Assembly: GCF_932274485.2 (NCBI RefSeq)
Contig: NC_065882.2
Coordinates: 79,758,767 to 79,822,766, forward strand
Length of the DNA: 64,000 bases
DNA from: Patella vulgata
Lineage: Eukaryota > Mollusca > Gastropoda > Patellidae
Direction of reading: 5' to 3'
In this document: one piece after another, positions 10,301 to 24,862 of the stretch
How the letters are laid out: every line of letters begins with the position of its first letter
Numbering within the stretch: the stretch's first letter is position 1
Notes under the pieces: model-generated
What the model was told of the DNA's origin: nothing
Seen by the model: only the letters and a program-made list of their open reading frames with translations
Databases searched by the model: none
Translations under genes and position numbers: made by a program

Positions 10301-13300
10301 AAGCCGCTCTTATGATCCCTGACGCGACTCCCCCAGTACAACTGGTCAGATCTTCGTGTAGTGTAGGCCATCGAAAGTATAAAAAAACGAAACGAAATAT
10401 AGATCTGTATATGAATCAGATTGTGGTGGTTTCATTTAAGAAGTCAAACTTGCGGGATGAATAGATCAAAATCACGTGTTGAATTTGGTTGAACTGGAGT
10501 CTTGTTGGGCTTTGTAGAGTTAAATTGTAAATGGTTGGTTGGGGAGGATGAACAGAAGCTGTTTATTAAATCTAGTTTGGTTTCTGGTCTCAACTGTCAA
10601 TTATTAGACATGTCATCCTGTCTATCTTATACAGGGAACCGCGGTAGCTTCGTGAGTAACGTGTTGGCTCATTAAAAGGTGGGTTCGGGGGTTTGATCCG
10701 GTATTCGTTGTGAAAGTTCCCCTTGGGATCATCAGCTCGTTATTGCTGCAGGACGAGAGCCTGTCACAAATAGCGTCATGTCGTTCGGGTGGGGCGAAAA
10801 ACTGAGGTCCCGTGTACACATAATCGTGCACATAAAAGAATCTTTGCCAGTTGGATTTCGATGTAGAGTAGGCGAAAACTCTTTATTGCACGTTAAAACC
10901 CATTTAATTGCATGGAGTAAGCATCATTTTAACCAAGGTCACTTCCGGTGGACATTGGGCCTAAATTGGATATGGCTGCTACAATTCAATTAATAACAGC
11001 TGAAATGAAATGAAATGGGGTTTAATGCCCTACTGTTCTGGGCCCTGTTTCACAAAAACTTAAATCTCCTTAAATCGTCTTAAACTCAAATCCCATCCTA
11101 ACTTGAGATATATGTGTTTCACAAAACCATTTTAAGCATTTTAGATAAAATCCATTAAAATAATATTGTAAGTTAAAATTGTATCTTAACTTAAAATAGT
11201 CGCGTTTCACAAAACTATTTAGGGACAATTTTAACTAAAATCAATTTTAACTTAGGATAACCGTCACCCTCTCCTAACTTAAAATCACGACATTAACAAA
11301 CATTGATTAGAGTTACGTTGTGAGATCTATTGCGACATATAGATATATTTGGAATAATGATAATATTACCAATGGCCCGGGTTATATAATTTAAACATAC
11401 TATCATTCACAAAAATAATTTTCATTCAATATATTTTCATTGCATGGGAAATATAGCTGCGGCCCACCCTTTTATTTTATTGTGAGACAATATAAGATAT
11501 TAGATGACGCCCCAAAGTAAAACCCCAAGAACATAAAAAAACTCAAAACCCCAGTAACAAAACTTTTTTTACTATTTTATATATTACCATAATTCAAGTA
11601 TAAATTATACTATTGTCAAATAATTAATAGACCAAAAAAAAACCTAAAAAAATCTAAACCCACTTCATATCTAATTTTTAAAAAAAATATCTTTGTGGGC
11701 CTACAATTGTTTAAAATGAGAGAGAGAGACAGAGAGACAGAGAGAGAGGGAGAGAGAGATGGGTTTAATGTCCAATAGACACAAACTAGGTCATTTCGGC
11801 ACTAACACATGGTTCAATTTTATTTGAATAATTCGCTTGTCCGTAGGGGTCTTTAGTAGTGGGAGGAAACCGGAGAACCCGGAGAAAACCCACGAGGTTG
11901 GACGGGCGATCCTACTCCCTGCCACGTACATCCGGGGAATCGAAACCCCGTCAGTCCTATAATACTATATACGCCATATGCAAAGTATTTATGGTTTTGG
12001 GGTTTATGATGATTTATATAGGAGCCAGGGGTATTTTATATTGGAAAAAAAATCATTTTAATTTAGTAAGATAGATAGGCATTATCCAATAAGGAGTGTG
12101 GCATTTTGGCATTTTCAAATTATTTTTGAAAGGGCCCATGGGACTGTCATTTCAAATATACGCATCGGAACATTGGTTATTTCGTGTATTAGTTTAAAAG
12201 TTATTAAAAATACTTTTAATAATCGACAATACTTTAGTCTAGATTAGTCGTTTGAGTCAGAAATATCACATGTTTGTGACAATTTCGGTTATCCAAAATA
12301 CCATAAAACTACGAAATTCAAGCGATTTAGTTTATCGATACGCATTATTTCCATTGAAGCTTGCGAGTAAATCAAATGCCAAGGTCACTAAAGCGACATG
12401 CAAGTTCAAGGTCAACCAACTGATACATTTCAAAACGAATAACACGCAATAAACTTATTTATTTCATCTCTGTACGACTGACTGACCATGTGTAGACATT
12501 GTTACAACGTATGAAACCCAATGTTAACTGAAATCTATTAAAATTGCATATTAAGTTACAATCGATCTTCGTAAAATGCATAAAATTTAAAATTTCAGTT
12601 TGATTTTAGTTAAAATCTATTTTAGTGATTTTAGTTTAAGTTTTTGTGAAACATGGCCCTGCTCCTACTGGGCTAATGAAGACGCTGAGTGCTGTGAAGG
12701 ACATTGTGCCCGGGCAGCGGCACTACGGCCTAATCTTATATTCAATTCCACCTGCCAAGGTTCTGTTACGTGCACGTGAATGTGTACCCGGCACCTCGAT
12801 TTTCCCTCCAATCTGAACGACCATACGTTGCCCCTTGCGAGGTAATAATAGCTGAAATGAAATGAAATGGGGTTTAACTTCCTACTGTTCTGCTCCGACG
12901 GGCATACTTAATACAGAGTGCTACGAGCGAAATTTTGCCTGGGCAGCGGCACTATGGCTTACTCTTATATCTAATCCCAACTACCAAGGGATGGTTTATG
13001 TGCATACACGGGACCTCGGTTTTCCGTCCCATCCAAATGACTAGACAGCTGTCCTTGTCAGGCCCGCCATCCAGCACTACTGACAAGGGGAAACCACGCC
13101 GAAAAATCGGGATGAACTTTCTCGGCTAATGCAGGGATCGAACACGCGCTCTCCAGACTAGCGAGCCAGCGTCTTATCCACTTAGTCATAATAATAGCTG
13201 AATCAACCAACTAATTATTTTGTATTGAATAGTACCTGGCTGGAATAATTCGGCGGGAGCTCCTAGTGTACCACTGCGAGCTGAGGTGACTGGTATATAC

Positions 13301-16300
13301 ACTATAATAAATGATGTAACGCAACAATTCCATCATATATATGATTATATAGATTTTAGAACCTCACCTCCAGATGATCCCAGCGTGTACGAGGTAAGTT
13401 CTTAGAGGCATTAGTTGAATGAATTTTAAAGGGGCATTATGTGAGATTAGATAAAGAGCTGAAGGTTCTCGCTATAATAGTTAAACATGCATTATGCAAG
13501 AGCAAAATCTGCTTATTACAAGTCTTTCTTTAGGCCTGAAATGTTATCTAAATTATCAATTAGACATTAATTAACTTATCCAGACCATAATAAACTCTCG
13601 ATGTCAAGGCTAGCCTTCGATGTTGGCTGGATTAGATTCCTATATGCCGCTAACGGCTATTGATAATTAAATCAATAAAAGTGGATAATCGAGACTATGC
13701 TGTTTATATCAATGATTTCAGTAATGATGGCTGAGACTATGCAAAAATTTCACCCGCTTCTTTCTCGGCTCATAGTGGATCAATTTGACTGAAATTTTCA
13801 GCAAATTACCTTTACATTATCTAGTTTTTAACTATTATAGCGAGAACTGCCATCTCTTTATCTTATCTCCCATAATGTATTTTTAACACATAAATAACGT
13901 AAAGAGAATACGCTGAAAATTTCAGTTCAATTTGCTTCTCTCTGACTCGAAATATCAGCAAATGAATTTTAGGCCTAGCCTCGATCATCATTACTAAAGT
14001 CGATAGATTATCCATTTTGACGTTAAATCATTCATCACACATTCAAATCCAGTAAGTATCGCAGGCTAGCGATAGCATCGAGAGTTTATTATGATTGGGA
14101 TAAGTTAATTAATGTCTAATTAATAATTTAGATAACATTTCAGGCCGAAAGAAAGACTTGCTCTTGCATAATGTATGTTTAAACAACATTAACTCATTAA
14201 AAGGCGTAGACCGGATGGGTGGGTTGGGGTAACGAGCTACAATTCAACTGAAAAGGTACAACAACTAAACTATATAATAATAAGAAGGCTATTTACTGAA
14301 GTTCTGATCGCCGTTTTCACCTGAAAATAAATTTAATGTTATGACATGTTACTTACTCTAACAGTGAGAATATTTAGAGATGTATTTTGGATGTTTTTTT
14401 AAGACTTGGTCACGTTTACAGCCAACATTTAAATGGCGGTTGTTAATTCTACTCACTAGAATAACGTGCTTAGTAATACTTGCATATTTTTGATTGGCTA
14501 GAGAATGGTAAAATGTAATTAGAATATAGGTCATAAATTCAACCAAATCGTCATATGGTAACACAGTGAGGGGGAAATGGGGTATAACGTCCACTCGACA
14601 CAAACCAGGTCATTTCGGGACTAACATATGGTTCAATTTTATTCCAATAATTCGCTTGCGCGTAAGTGTCTTTAGCAGTAGGGGGGGGGGGAATCGGGGG
14701 ACGCGGGGAAACCCCACAAGGTTGGACAGGCGACCATACTCGTTGTCACGTACAACCCTGGAATCGAAACCACGCCAGTGGGTTCAATGACAGACCTTAT
14801 GATACATCGCGCACGTGCTAACCATTCGACCATCCAACCTCACCCATGACAACGGCGTTGACGTGACCTAGAATCATTATGTAAACAAACACAACACAGC
14901 TGTGTTATAGATTCAGTGTCCACTACTAAACATCGTATTTTTTATTCTATAGACACCGGCAGGAATATCATGTCCAGGAAGAAAGAAAGTTCGAGACATG
15001 CCTAAATTAAAATCTAAATATTATTATCGTGAAGAGATTATTTCCCCTGGAGGACAACAAATTCAACAAGCAGACGTGAGTTTAAATTTCTCAAAAAATG
15101 TATTATTTTTCGCGTTTTCCTCAACTCCTCCTCCTCCTTCTTTCAAAACAAAAACTTTATTCTTCATCCGCCTCCTCAAAAACTGCCAGTCTTCATTAGA
15201 CAGGCTGAAGTTAGTACAGAAACCTTTATTCATTTCTCACAAACTTAGAATAACTAATAGGTTTGATCCAAATCGTCAAAATTCCACCGACGATTGTTCC
15301 AGATATGCTCAGTTGCAGTCAGGTCAGGCCTCGGTTTCACAAAGCATCCTCACTCAGACTTAAGTTAAGAATATACTTAACTTTTAAATAGCTTTGATCC
15401 AGAAACACAAAACCTTGCATATGGTTTCTTATTGATGTATTTGATACATTAAAACAACAAAAGTTTATAAAGGGCTATATTTTAGTTAAAAAAAGGAGAT
15501 AGATTTTGAGTAAATTCTTAACTTAGTCTGAGATTGCTATGTGAACTCGGGGGCCAGGGCTTCGGGCTGACCAAGGTAGTAGCAACGACCATCGACACCC
15601 ATACGTCATACAGTTCGCTATGAGGGAAATTTGGCCCGGGCAGTAATGCTATGACTTACTCTTACTTCGATTTCCAACTGTTTTTAGTCCTATCCGTCCG
15701 ACTAGACACTTATCCTGCGCTGTAAAATATCTATAACTAGTTTTGGTTAATTTTAGGTCTGGTATGATTTTGATTGGCAGTTATTACGATATGATTCCAG
15801 ACCCTTGGATATTTCCCCGCCATACAATAGTCTGAACCCTTATACAGAGATACATGATTACAATACGGGTAAGTCTACAAACACAGAAGCACATGATTAC
15901 AATATGGGTAAGGAAAATACATGATTACACAATGAGTAAGGGAAATAAATGATTACAATACGGATAAAGGAAATACATTATTACGTTACGGGTAAGAGAA
16001 ATGCACGATTACGTTAAGGGTAAGGGAAATACATGTTTACAATACTGGTAAACACATGATTACGTTACGGGTAAGGGAAATACACGATTACAATATGGGT
16101 AAGGGAAATACATGTTTACAATACTGGTAAACACATGATTACGTTACGGGTAAGGGAAATACACGATTACAATATGGGTAAGGAACATACATGATTGCAA
16201 TACTGGTGACTCTAATAGTGGGGTTGGATGGCCCAATGGTTAGCTCGTGCTCGCTGTATCATAAGGCCTGTCATTGAGTCAACTGGCGTGGTTTCGAATC

Positions 16301-19300
16301 CCCGGTTATACGTGACAAGGAGTAGGGCCGTCTGCCCAATCCGTGGGTTTTCTCCGGGTCCTCCGGTTTCCTCCCACTGCTAAAGATCCCTGCGCGCAAG
16401 CAAATTATTGAAATCAAATTAAACCATATGTTAGTCCCGAAATGACCTAGTTTGTGTCGAGTGGACGTTAAACCCCTTTTCTTTCTCTCTCTCGATGACT
16501 CTAATGGTAATTACAAGAATACCAAACATAAACAAACCTGCGAACTAGACCCACAACAAACACATAAACCCCAAGTAATGAATAATAAACCTATATATCA
16601 AAATCAAGTTAATGAATCAGGAGAACAGTCCTAGGCGTCCACTGCATAAGAGTCCCCGCCCTGCATAATCGCACACAATGACTTATGATGAAATGAATTT
16701 CAAAATCTGGTTCTAGCATTGGTCAAATTATCCCTTTTTCCCTGATATTTTGAAATTGAACTACACTATAGATATAGCATTTTTTTTAAAAAAAGAAACT
16801 GTTGGGTTTTTTAGGTGTTGCCTATGCCATGGATAAATTGATAAAGAATTGTACGATCATGCCGATAGAAAATGGAACATGGGATTCTGCTTACAACAGT
16901 TCCAGACAATTTCTGCATATGAGGAGTCCTGGTTCACTGTTTTTCCTGGACGATTCGTATGCTTATTCCGGACAGGTAATGTTAGGTTTCCACTGTTGTA
17001 CGGCGCGTTGTGATAGGATTGTTTCTATTGAGTCCATGATCTGGTACGTGCAGATACGTTCGAATACGTTTCGATACTATCAACACGATTGCTATGTTAT
17101 AATCCCCCTCGCAAAACAAGTAAATTCACCTGATTCAAGCATATGGACACTTCAAATGGATTTTATCCGTGGATATCGGGTGGTCGAATTGGTTAACGCA
17201 TGTGCATAGACCTTCTGTTAAACGTTAAATAGTTCACATTCGATAAAGGGTTGCAAAATACCCCTCGAAGCGTATGCCCGTCAGCAATTTTTTGTTTCTA
17301 GATATTCTAATGATCTAATATGTCTTCAATCAAACATGGGCAGTTGAATTAATACAATCTGATTAAAACATAGTTCCTATTTCGTTTCGTTTTTCATAGT
17401 TCAAACTACACTAGGATCTAAATGAGTTGTTATATAACCCACGTTCTGGATGATGTGAGGGATTGTCCAATGAAACGGTCTGTTACGGCGAGTTTTTGGC
17501 TAGAGGTGTACGGAACTATGGGTAAACCACTAGAAACCTCAACGCTAATTGATTAATCAATGGCTGATGTCATAAGGTCAAAAACTGCTCGTATGACACC
17601 TGACGCGACCTCCCACTACAACTGGTCAGATCTTCATGTGGGCCATCGAAAGTATAAAAACAAATGAAATGAAATATAGATCTGTATTTTAATCATATTG
17701 TAATATACTCTTCAAAACAAAAAGTAAGGGATATTCCGAAACAATACAAAACTGCGCTAATGCACTGCTGTTTTTATTAGAGGTAACCAGTGTATGTTAA
17801 TAACCGGTCAATTGCCTACACATGAACATAAACAGTTCATATGTGCGGCTTATCTGACGGTCCCATTTCACTCGTAATGGACGTGTTTGATTTTTGTCTT
17901 AATAATGAGTAATTGCTCCACCAATTCTCAGACATTCAGCAATTCGTCGTGGCATGCTCCTAATCCACCGTCCAATCACGATTTGGGGCAATCTGACCCA
18001 CTCCTCTTTCAGTGCCACGGCCAATTCTTGCAGTGTTGTCGGTTGGCGTTGACGTCTCACGATCAAATGAAACGTAACACACTAAAGCAAAGGTACGCTA
18101 AATCTTATGCAAGAACCGATAGGAAAGCAAACATGGATAGATAAACCAGCACACGGCAGTTTTCATCAACCCTTTCTTGAAGTGTCAAATTTGACAATGA
18201 ACTCCTCCCACGTGTATGGCGCTATTGCGTGTCGCATGTGCAGCTCAGTGGTTCTGTTGGGGCGATAAGTTCTTCAGCTGTGAACATACTCTCAAAGCAT
18301 GTCAAGTGTCCATGACTATTTATCATATCACAACCTGCATAGGTATTTGCATTTCAATATCCCATACTTTTTTGAAGAGTATATATCTGACCATATATTT
18401 TTAATTAGTGCTGTTATTGAATATGACGAGTGTCGTTAATGAATATGATTTAATATTCTTGTAGAGAAAAGCACGTGGTATAGATTGTGACGTATATACT
18501 TCAACAAGAGCAGATTTTAGCGACGGATTAAACGTATTCGAGATGTACTTCCTGAGGGTATGTAACATCTATATGTTTGTTATTGTAGGAGCGGAACAAT
18601 TGGACGTTAAACCACATTTCATTTCAATTGTTTGTTTGTATAAGGTTGGCTGCTACACAAGGGCTGAAATTAAAGCAAAGCTCGAGGCGGGCGAGGGGCA
18701 TATGCCTGGTGCAGTCGAAACACCACTTCCGGTTTCGGAGTTATATTACTTCCAGTTCAAGGCCCTTCCGGTGCACCGCTAGTATTTATACGAAATTATC
18801 GCAAATTTTAGCCAGGTTGTCATTATGCATTGGACTCTTGGCTAGAATAACCAGTCTTGACGTTGTCGTGTTATTGCTCTTGACTTGAATATCCAGTCGC
18901 GATAGCCGTATAATTAATGCACTTAACTCACGGCCAGTACGGCCGGTCGTGATAATCAAATAGTTAGTACACTCAACTCTCAACCAGGAAGGTGGTATGT
19001 GATAGTCGGATGGTTAGTACACTTGGCTCACGACCGTTATAGTCGAATACTTAGTACATTTCACTCACGACCAGTAAGACCGATCGTGATAGTCGTATAG
19101 TTAGTGCACTGTTATTGTAAGGTCGGTCGTGATAGTCGAATAGTTAGTACACTTCACCCACAACCAGTAATATCGGACGTGATAGTCGTATAGTTAGTAC
19201 ACTGGTTAGTAATGCCTGTCGTGATAGTCATATAGTTAGCACACTAGCTAGTAAGACTGGTCGTGTTAGTCGAATAGTTAGCACACTGGCTAATAAGTCT

Positions 19301-22300
19301 GGTCGTGATAGTTGCGTGGCTAGAACAAGAGAAATTTGAGGGAAGGTAGCTGCTGTTTAATTATGAAGTTGGAATGATAAACGCGACTACCACTTTGTTG
19401 ACTATGGCAAGCAAATAGTATACATATTTTCCAGACTTTATTGCAGCATGGAGTGGGGGAAATTATGACATTCTCAACATCTAAGTACTTGATAAGGTCA
19501 ACTGCAAGTTTGGTCAAAGGTCACGAGATGTAAACAGGGCTATCCCTAACCCTAGACCTAGCTCTAATGCTTTTCCCAACCCTAACCTACAATCTCGCCA
19601 ACAATCACATGCCCTGACCCTATTTACATCTCAGCGACCTTGACGAAAACTGAGCTGGCTTGTATAACAAATAGATTTATCACTTAAGTACCGTGTCGAC
19701 GATGAGTCCAATCCGATTCCATTCAAATTACGAACCTTCACTTAAATGTATATTTAAATGACTTCATTTTTAACAGGAAGACTGGTCCGCCATGGATAAT
19801 ATTGGTTTAGACACGGACACTCCAGACATTCCTATACGATTAACAATAACGGGACCAGGAGATGTAAGTAACAGATTATTTACAATATAAAATCATTTTT
19901 TAAAAATACTTACAGTAACACGGTGGTGATCTGAAGCATCTGTTGATGCCGGTTGGAATAAACGTCATGGGCTTATAAAAGGGAATAGATGTTATAGGTT
20001 TATAAAAGGCAATAGGCGTCATGGGTTTAATAAAGGGAATAGACGTCATAGGTTTATAAAAGGGAATAGGCGTCATTGGTTTATAATAGGGAATAGACGT
20101 CATAATATTATAAAAGGGAAGCCACGTCAGAGCTTTATAACAGGGGACATGCTTTATAGATTAATAAAAGGGGGCATGCTTTATAACAGGGGATATGCTT
20201 TATAGGTTTATAACAGGGGACATGCTTTATAGGTTTATAAAAGGGGATATGCTTTATAGGTTTATAAATGGGGACATGCTTTATCACTCGGTAATCCTCG
20301 GGGGATTCCGTTACTCTACATCTAGCCTCGACTGTATGACGGTAAGTGATATGTACCTACGCCAATACAATTGCAATGCGGCGCCGGTTTACTTATTAGG
20401 AAAACTTGCCGCTTTTAAAAAGAAGTTATCAAAATTGCGTCGTTCGAATCGTGTATAGAAATTTTAGTGCGAGGTTGTCCTTGTTTGAAGAAAATCGGAT
20501 AAACTTGAAAGAAAAACAGCTTCAGACTTTGAAATATTTGTATGATAAAACATTCTTCAAAGGCGTCGTCATGGGCAATGCCATTGGTAATCCAGGAACT
20601 TGAAAATAGTTTCAATGGCGGACTTCGTCATACAGCCGAGGCTAGATGTAGGGTACTGGAATCTGCTGGGGTTTGCCGAGTAAAGCATAATAGGTTTATA
20701 ACATGGGGGCATGTTTATAAGTTTATAAAAGATGTCTAATGAATATTATATTTTGTATTAACAGTTTGGATTTACTGTCATATATGAATTATATGATTTT
20801 GATCAAGAAACTCCAGATATACAGACAGCCTTCGATATCAGTAACTGTTATAACGACTTTGAAAAGATAGACTTTAGGATCACCTTCCCCTGTAAGTTGA
20901 AGATACTGTAAATTCAGATGTAGTGGGGAATTTGTGTCTGTGGGGGGCAACCACCCTTCCCATCCTGAATTACACTAAACCGTATTAAATAGGATATACA
21001 GAAACACAACTTCACCGGGTAGTTTAGAATTTAAATATTTCATGTCGCTAAAATTTAAATCCGCTAGATTCAGGAACAGAAGTTTAACAGGGGACACATC
21101 GTTGGGCTGGCGATTCCTTGCAAGGCCGTGTAATAAGAGAAACCACTCTGGGAAATCCCGGGGAACTGTCTTAGCCAACTCCGCAATCGAATCCGGGACC
21201 TTATGGTTATTGAGTAAGCGGCTTACCGACTGAGTCACCGTGGTTTCCGTCAATGTTTCCATATATGATCTGGAATATCGTGCCTTTACAATGGAATATC
21301 GTACCTTTACAATGGAATACCGTGCCTTTACAATGGAATATCGTACCTTTACTATGGAATATCGTACCTTTACAATGGCATACCGTGCCTTTACAATGGA
21401 ATATCGTAACTTTACAATGGAATATCGTATCTTTACAATGGAATACAGTGCCATTGCAATGGAATAACGTATCTTTTCAATGGAATATCGTGCCTTTACA
21501 ATGGAATATCGTGTCTTTACAATGGAATACACTAAACTGTATAATAAATATATTTCTATAAAGTCAATCCATTGACATAAGTATTACATTGTGATATTTT
21601 GTTTTATATTTTTATTATTATTAAGCCGAATATATTATCTGAATATAGAATATGATATCTGAATATAGATATCTGAATATAGAATATGATATCTGGATAT
21701 AGAATGTGATATCTGAATATAGAATATGACATCTGAATATAGAATATGATATCTGTATATAGAATATGATATCTGAATATAGATAGTGATGTCTGAATAT
21801 AGAATATGATATCTGAATATAGAATATAATATCTGAATATAGAATGCGATATGTTATTTTATATATAGCCAAGGCTGGTAATCTGTTATCGGAATACAGA
21901 ACGATTTTCATCGACCAGGCCATATTACTGATAGCCTCATTATCTGGAGGTTTGTCACCTCTGAGAATAACTCGTACAGAGGTCCACTGGGATGACAGCA
22001 ATGTTTACATGATAGGAACACTTCTCGACAAGGCGCCACCTATCGGTAAGTAGTATTGTATCTTTATGTAAAGCCATTTTATGGACACTGTTCAGGGGCC
22101 TGTTTCACGAAATTTTAACTAAGATAAAATCCAAATTTTAGTAATTTGATTGGATGATATTAGATTGGTTTTAGTGCTTAGCCAATCAAAATTGAAGTAT
22201 CTGCTAAAATTTTGATTTTATCTTTAGTTAAGATTTCGTGAAACAGGCCCCTGGAATCAAGTGAAATCACTGTAAAGTAAAAGAATCTATACGACAGTAT

Positions 22301-24829
22301 TGGACACTAACAGTCCAAAGACGTCATTTTATATATACTATTAAAAAAAAGTAGGGGATATTTGATTTTGGGGGCATAATACTAAAATATGCAAATGACT
22401 ACGAAAAAAGTCACTATAGAACCTAACAGAAGAAACATTTCCAGTTACATGTGACGCCCAAACGCACCAATAGCTACCGCATGGAATGCAGGTGATGCTT
22501 GGGATCATCATGGGGGTCCAACCCAAGATTTGCACGACTCTGACTTTGAATGTTACAGTCATTGTGGCATTGAATTCCAGGGTGGAAACATCAGTTTAAT
22601 TGTTTTAGTGACCAGAAAACAAATTTTGATATGCGTCGGCTTACCCAAAATGAAAGGTTACGTGCCCTTGGCATGCTACAGATCGGCACAACACAGGCGG
22701 TTGTGGCGCGGACGATGAATGTTTCTCAGTCTGTCATAAGCAGGCTATGGTCCAGATACCGTGATACACAATCTGTACAGGACAGACCACGCTCAGGTCG
22801 ACCAAGGGCGACAACTCAAGCCCAGGATCGATTTATCCGTACCTTGGCCTTGAGAAATCGTGTCATCACAGCAAATCAGATCAGCGCTCGTCTTCAAACA
22901 GACACTGGTGTGAGAGTGAGTGGCCAGACGATTCGGAATCGACTGCATAGGGGTGATCCCTTGTTTGAGAGATCATCACATTCAGGCAAGACGTCGTTGG
23001 TGTAGGGATCGTCAACACTGGGATAATCGACGCTGGAGCAATGTGATGTTTTCAGATGAGTCAAGGTTCACTGTTGATTTTTTGGACAGACGTAGGAGGG
23101 TGTGGCGTCGTCGAAACGAGCGCTTCCAAGACGTTAACGTCATCAGACATGATCGATTTGGGGGTGGTTCTGTTATGGTGTGGGGAGGCATCACTGTTGC
23201 TGGAAGAACGGCTTTACATGTTGTTGCAGGGTGTGTTACAGGCCAGTACTACCGGGACAACATCTTGGCAGTCCATGTTGTGCCGTTCGCACGACGTCAT
23301 GGCCGCCGTTTCATCTTCCAGGATGACAACGCAAGATGTCACAGGGCCAGGATCGTTACAGGTTACCTCCAACAACAGAACATCACCACAATACCTTGGC
23401 CAGCACTGAGTCCCGACCTCTCCCCCATCGAGCATGTATGGGACATGCTTGGACAGAGGTTACGTCAACGTCAACAACGTCCTGCCAATGTCCAAGAACT
23501 TGCTGCTGCGTTGCAACAGGAATGGGACAATCTGGACCAAAATGACCTCAGACGTCACATTAGGAGTATGCAACGTCGGATCAATGCTTGTTTGGCAAAC
23601 AGAGGAGGATTTACCCGTTACTGACTTGGTTGTGATGCTGTGGTAACTTTGCTGTTTGACCCCGGGTATCATTTTACCCTTATAATGGTCAGTCTGTGCC
23701 TTACTTAGTCTAACGATCATTTGGAATAAATCGATGAATGTGAACTTCATTTCATTTTGTCATTTGTTTCTTCGTCAGTTTCATTAGGTGACTTTAATAA
23801 CACTTAAAAATCAAATATCCCCTACTTTTTTTGAATAGTATACATTATGTGTGTTAGTCAGTTAAAATTGTTAGTAATGTGAGTGAAATACCTTTATGTG
23901 TAACATGGACGGGAAATCTTCCTTTGTTCTTTTCGTTGCATAAGCAGATTGTTTTCCCTCTTGTAGATTGGGTGGAGCTTAACCGTGCAATAACTAGACA
24001 TGTTCAATGTTATTGCACACTTTTGCTGGTTTACACTAGTTTTAGTAGAAATCATATAGAGAAGTGGGGTGGGTTTTCCGTGCAATAACAATAAGCATGT
24101 TGAGCAGTTGTCAATGTAACAAGTCATTTATAACACGTTTCCTTCGTTAACAGGTTTAACCCCTCGGCCTCTCATGGTTAAACCTGTTAACTCATGAAAG
24201 CCGCGCTATAAATATAACTCAACGTCCGCTTACTGAAGTGATATCGCAGACAAATTATTAGTAATCAGACTGCATACATTTAGTGGGTGTTGTGTCACTA
24301 GGGTGTTAAAACTGTGACTATTGAATGATATACACCACTACTGTCCAGGTGTGTGTATTCAATAATGATGGGTGTTATAAATAGTCACGCGTTTACACCA
24401 GTAGTGACATCTTTTACAGCTAGTTAATACACCTGTCTGTTAATTAATGACAGCTGTATAATTTCTAACCACTTTCTATACATACTAAACATTATTTTAG
24501 AATAATGACCACTTACATGATTTAATGACAAAAATTGTCATTACTAATAGGTCCAGGTTCATAAGTCAATGGCGTTAGCTTACCAGTGAATGGAGATTTA
24601 ACTTTTGTGAATCAATTGGGATAATGAAAAAGGGGACACGGCATGCTACGATGTACATTTTGCACGATTAGCAACGCCTCGGCCTTATCTAATTTCGGTT
24701 TTCAACTATCGAGGGATCTTTAATCTGCCAATCGTATGCACGAGACTCGATGTTTTTCATGCCATTCGAAGGAGTAGGCTAGGTCCCACGTCCCCTTGAC
24801 TGATTTCTTTGTACCCGCGCTTACCCCCC

Positions 24830-24862
<33 letters not shown>

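Larger units (their letters stand above)
11003..12840 (-). repeat. SINE S2 split by a 1.6-kb inserted element
   Basis: The S2 tail side (GAAATGGGGTTTAATGCCCT, ending GTTCTG at 11040) resumes at 12662 with CTCCTACTGGGCTAATGAAG. The S2 order seen in uninterrupted copies is GTTCTG then CTCCGACTGGG, so the break is precise. The head is missing beyond 12840. Confidence 0.85.

Noticed and set aside
14998-15363. 121-aa frame as a gene
   Set aside because: Only its start is exon 7; the frame continues past the GTGAGT donor at 15076 into intron and a family C repeat.
15841-16206. CRISPR-like array
   Set aside because: There is no unique spacer sequence, the units are contiguous, and the context is a eukaryotic intron.
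17887-18144. 85-aa plus-strand frame
   Set aside because: It is antisense to the Tc1 transposase C-terminus within the deleted element at 17706-18381.
21240-21561. Open frames with seven-residue repeats on both strands
   Set aside because: They arise from a 21-bp minisatellite, whose period is a multiple of three; no splice sites, start context or composition support a gene. The same applies to the frames at 19900-20103 and 21621-22001.
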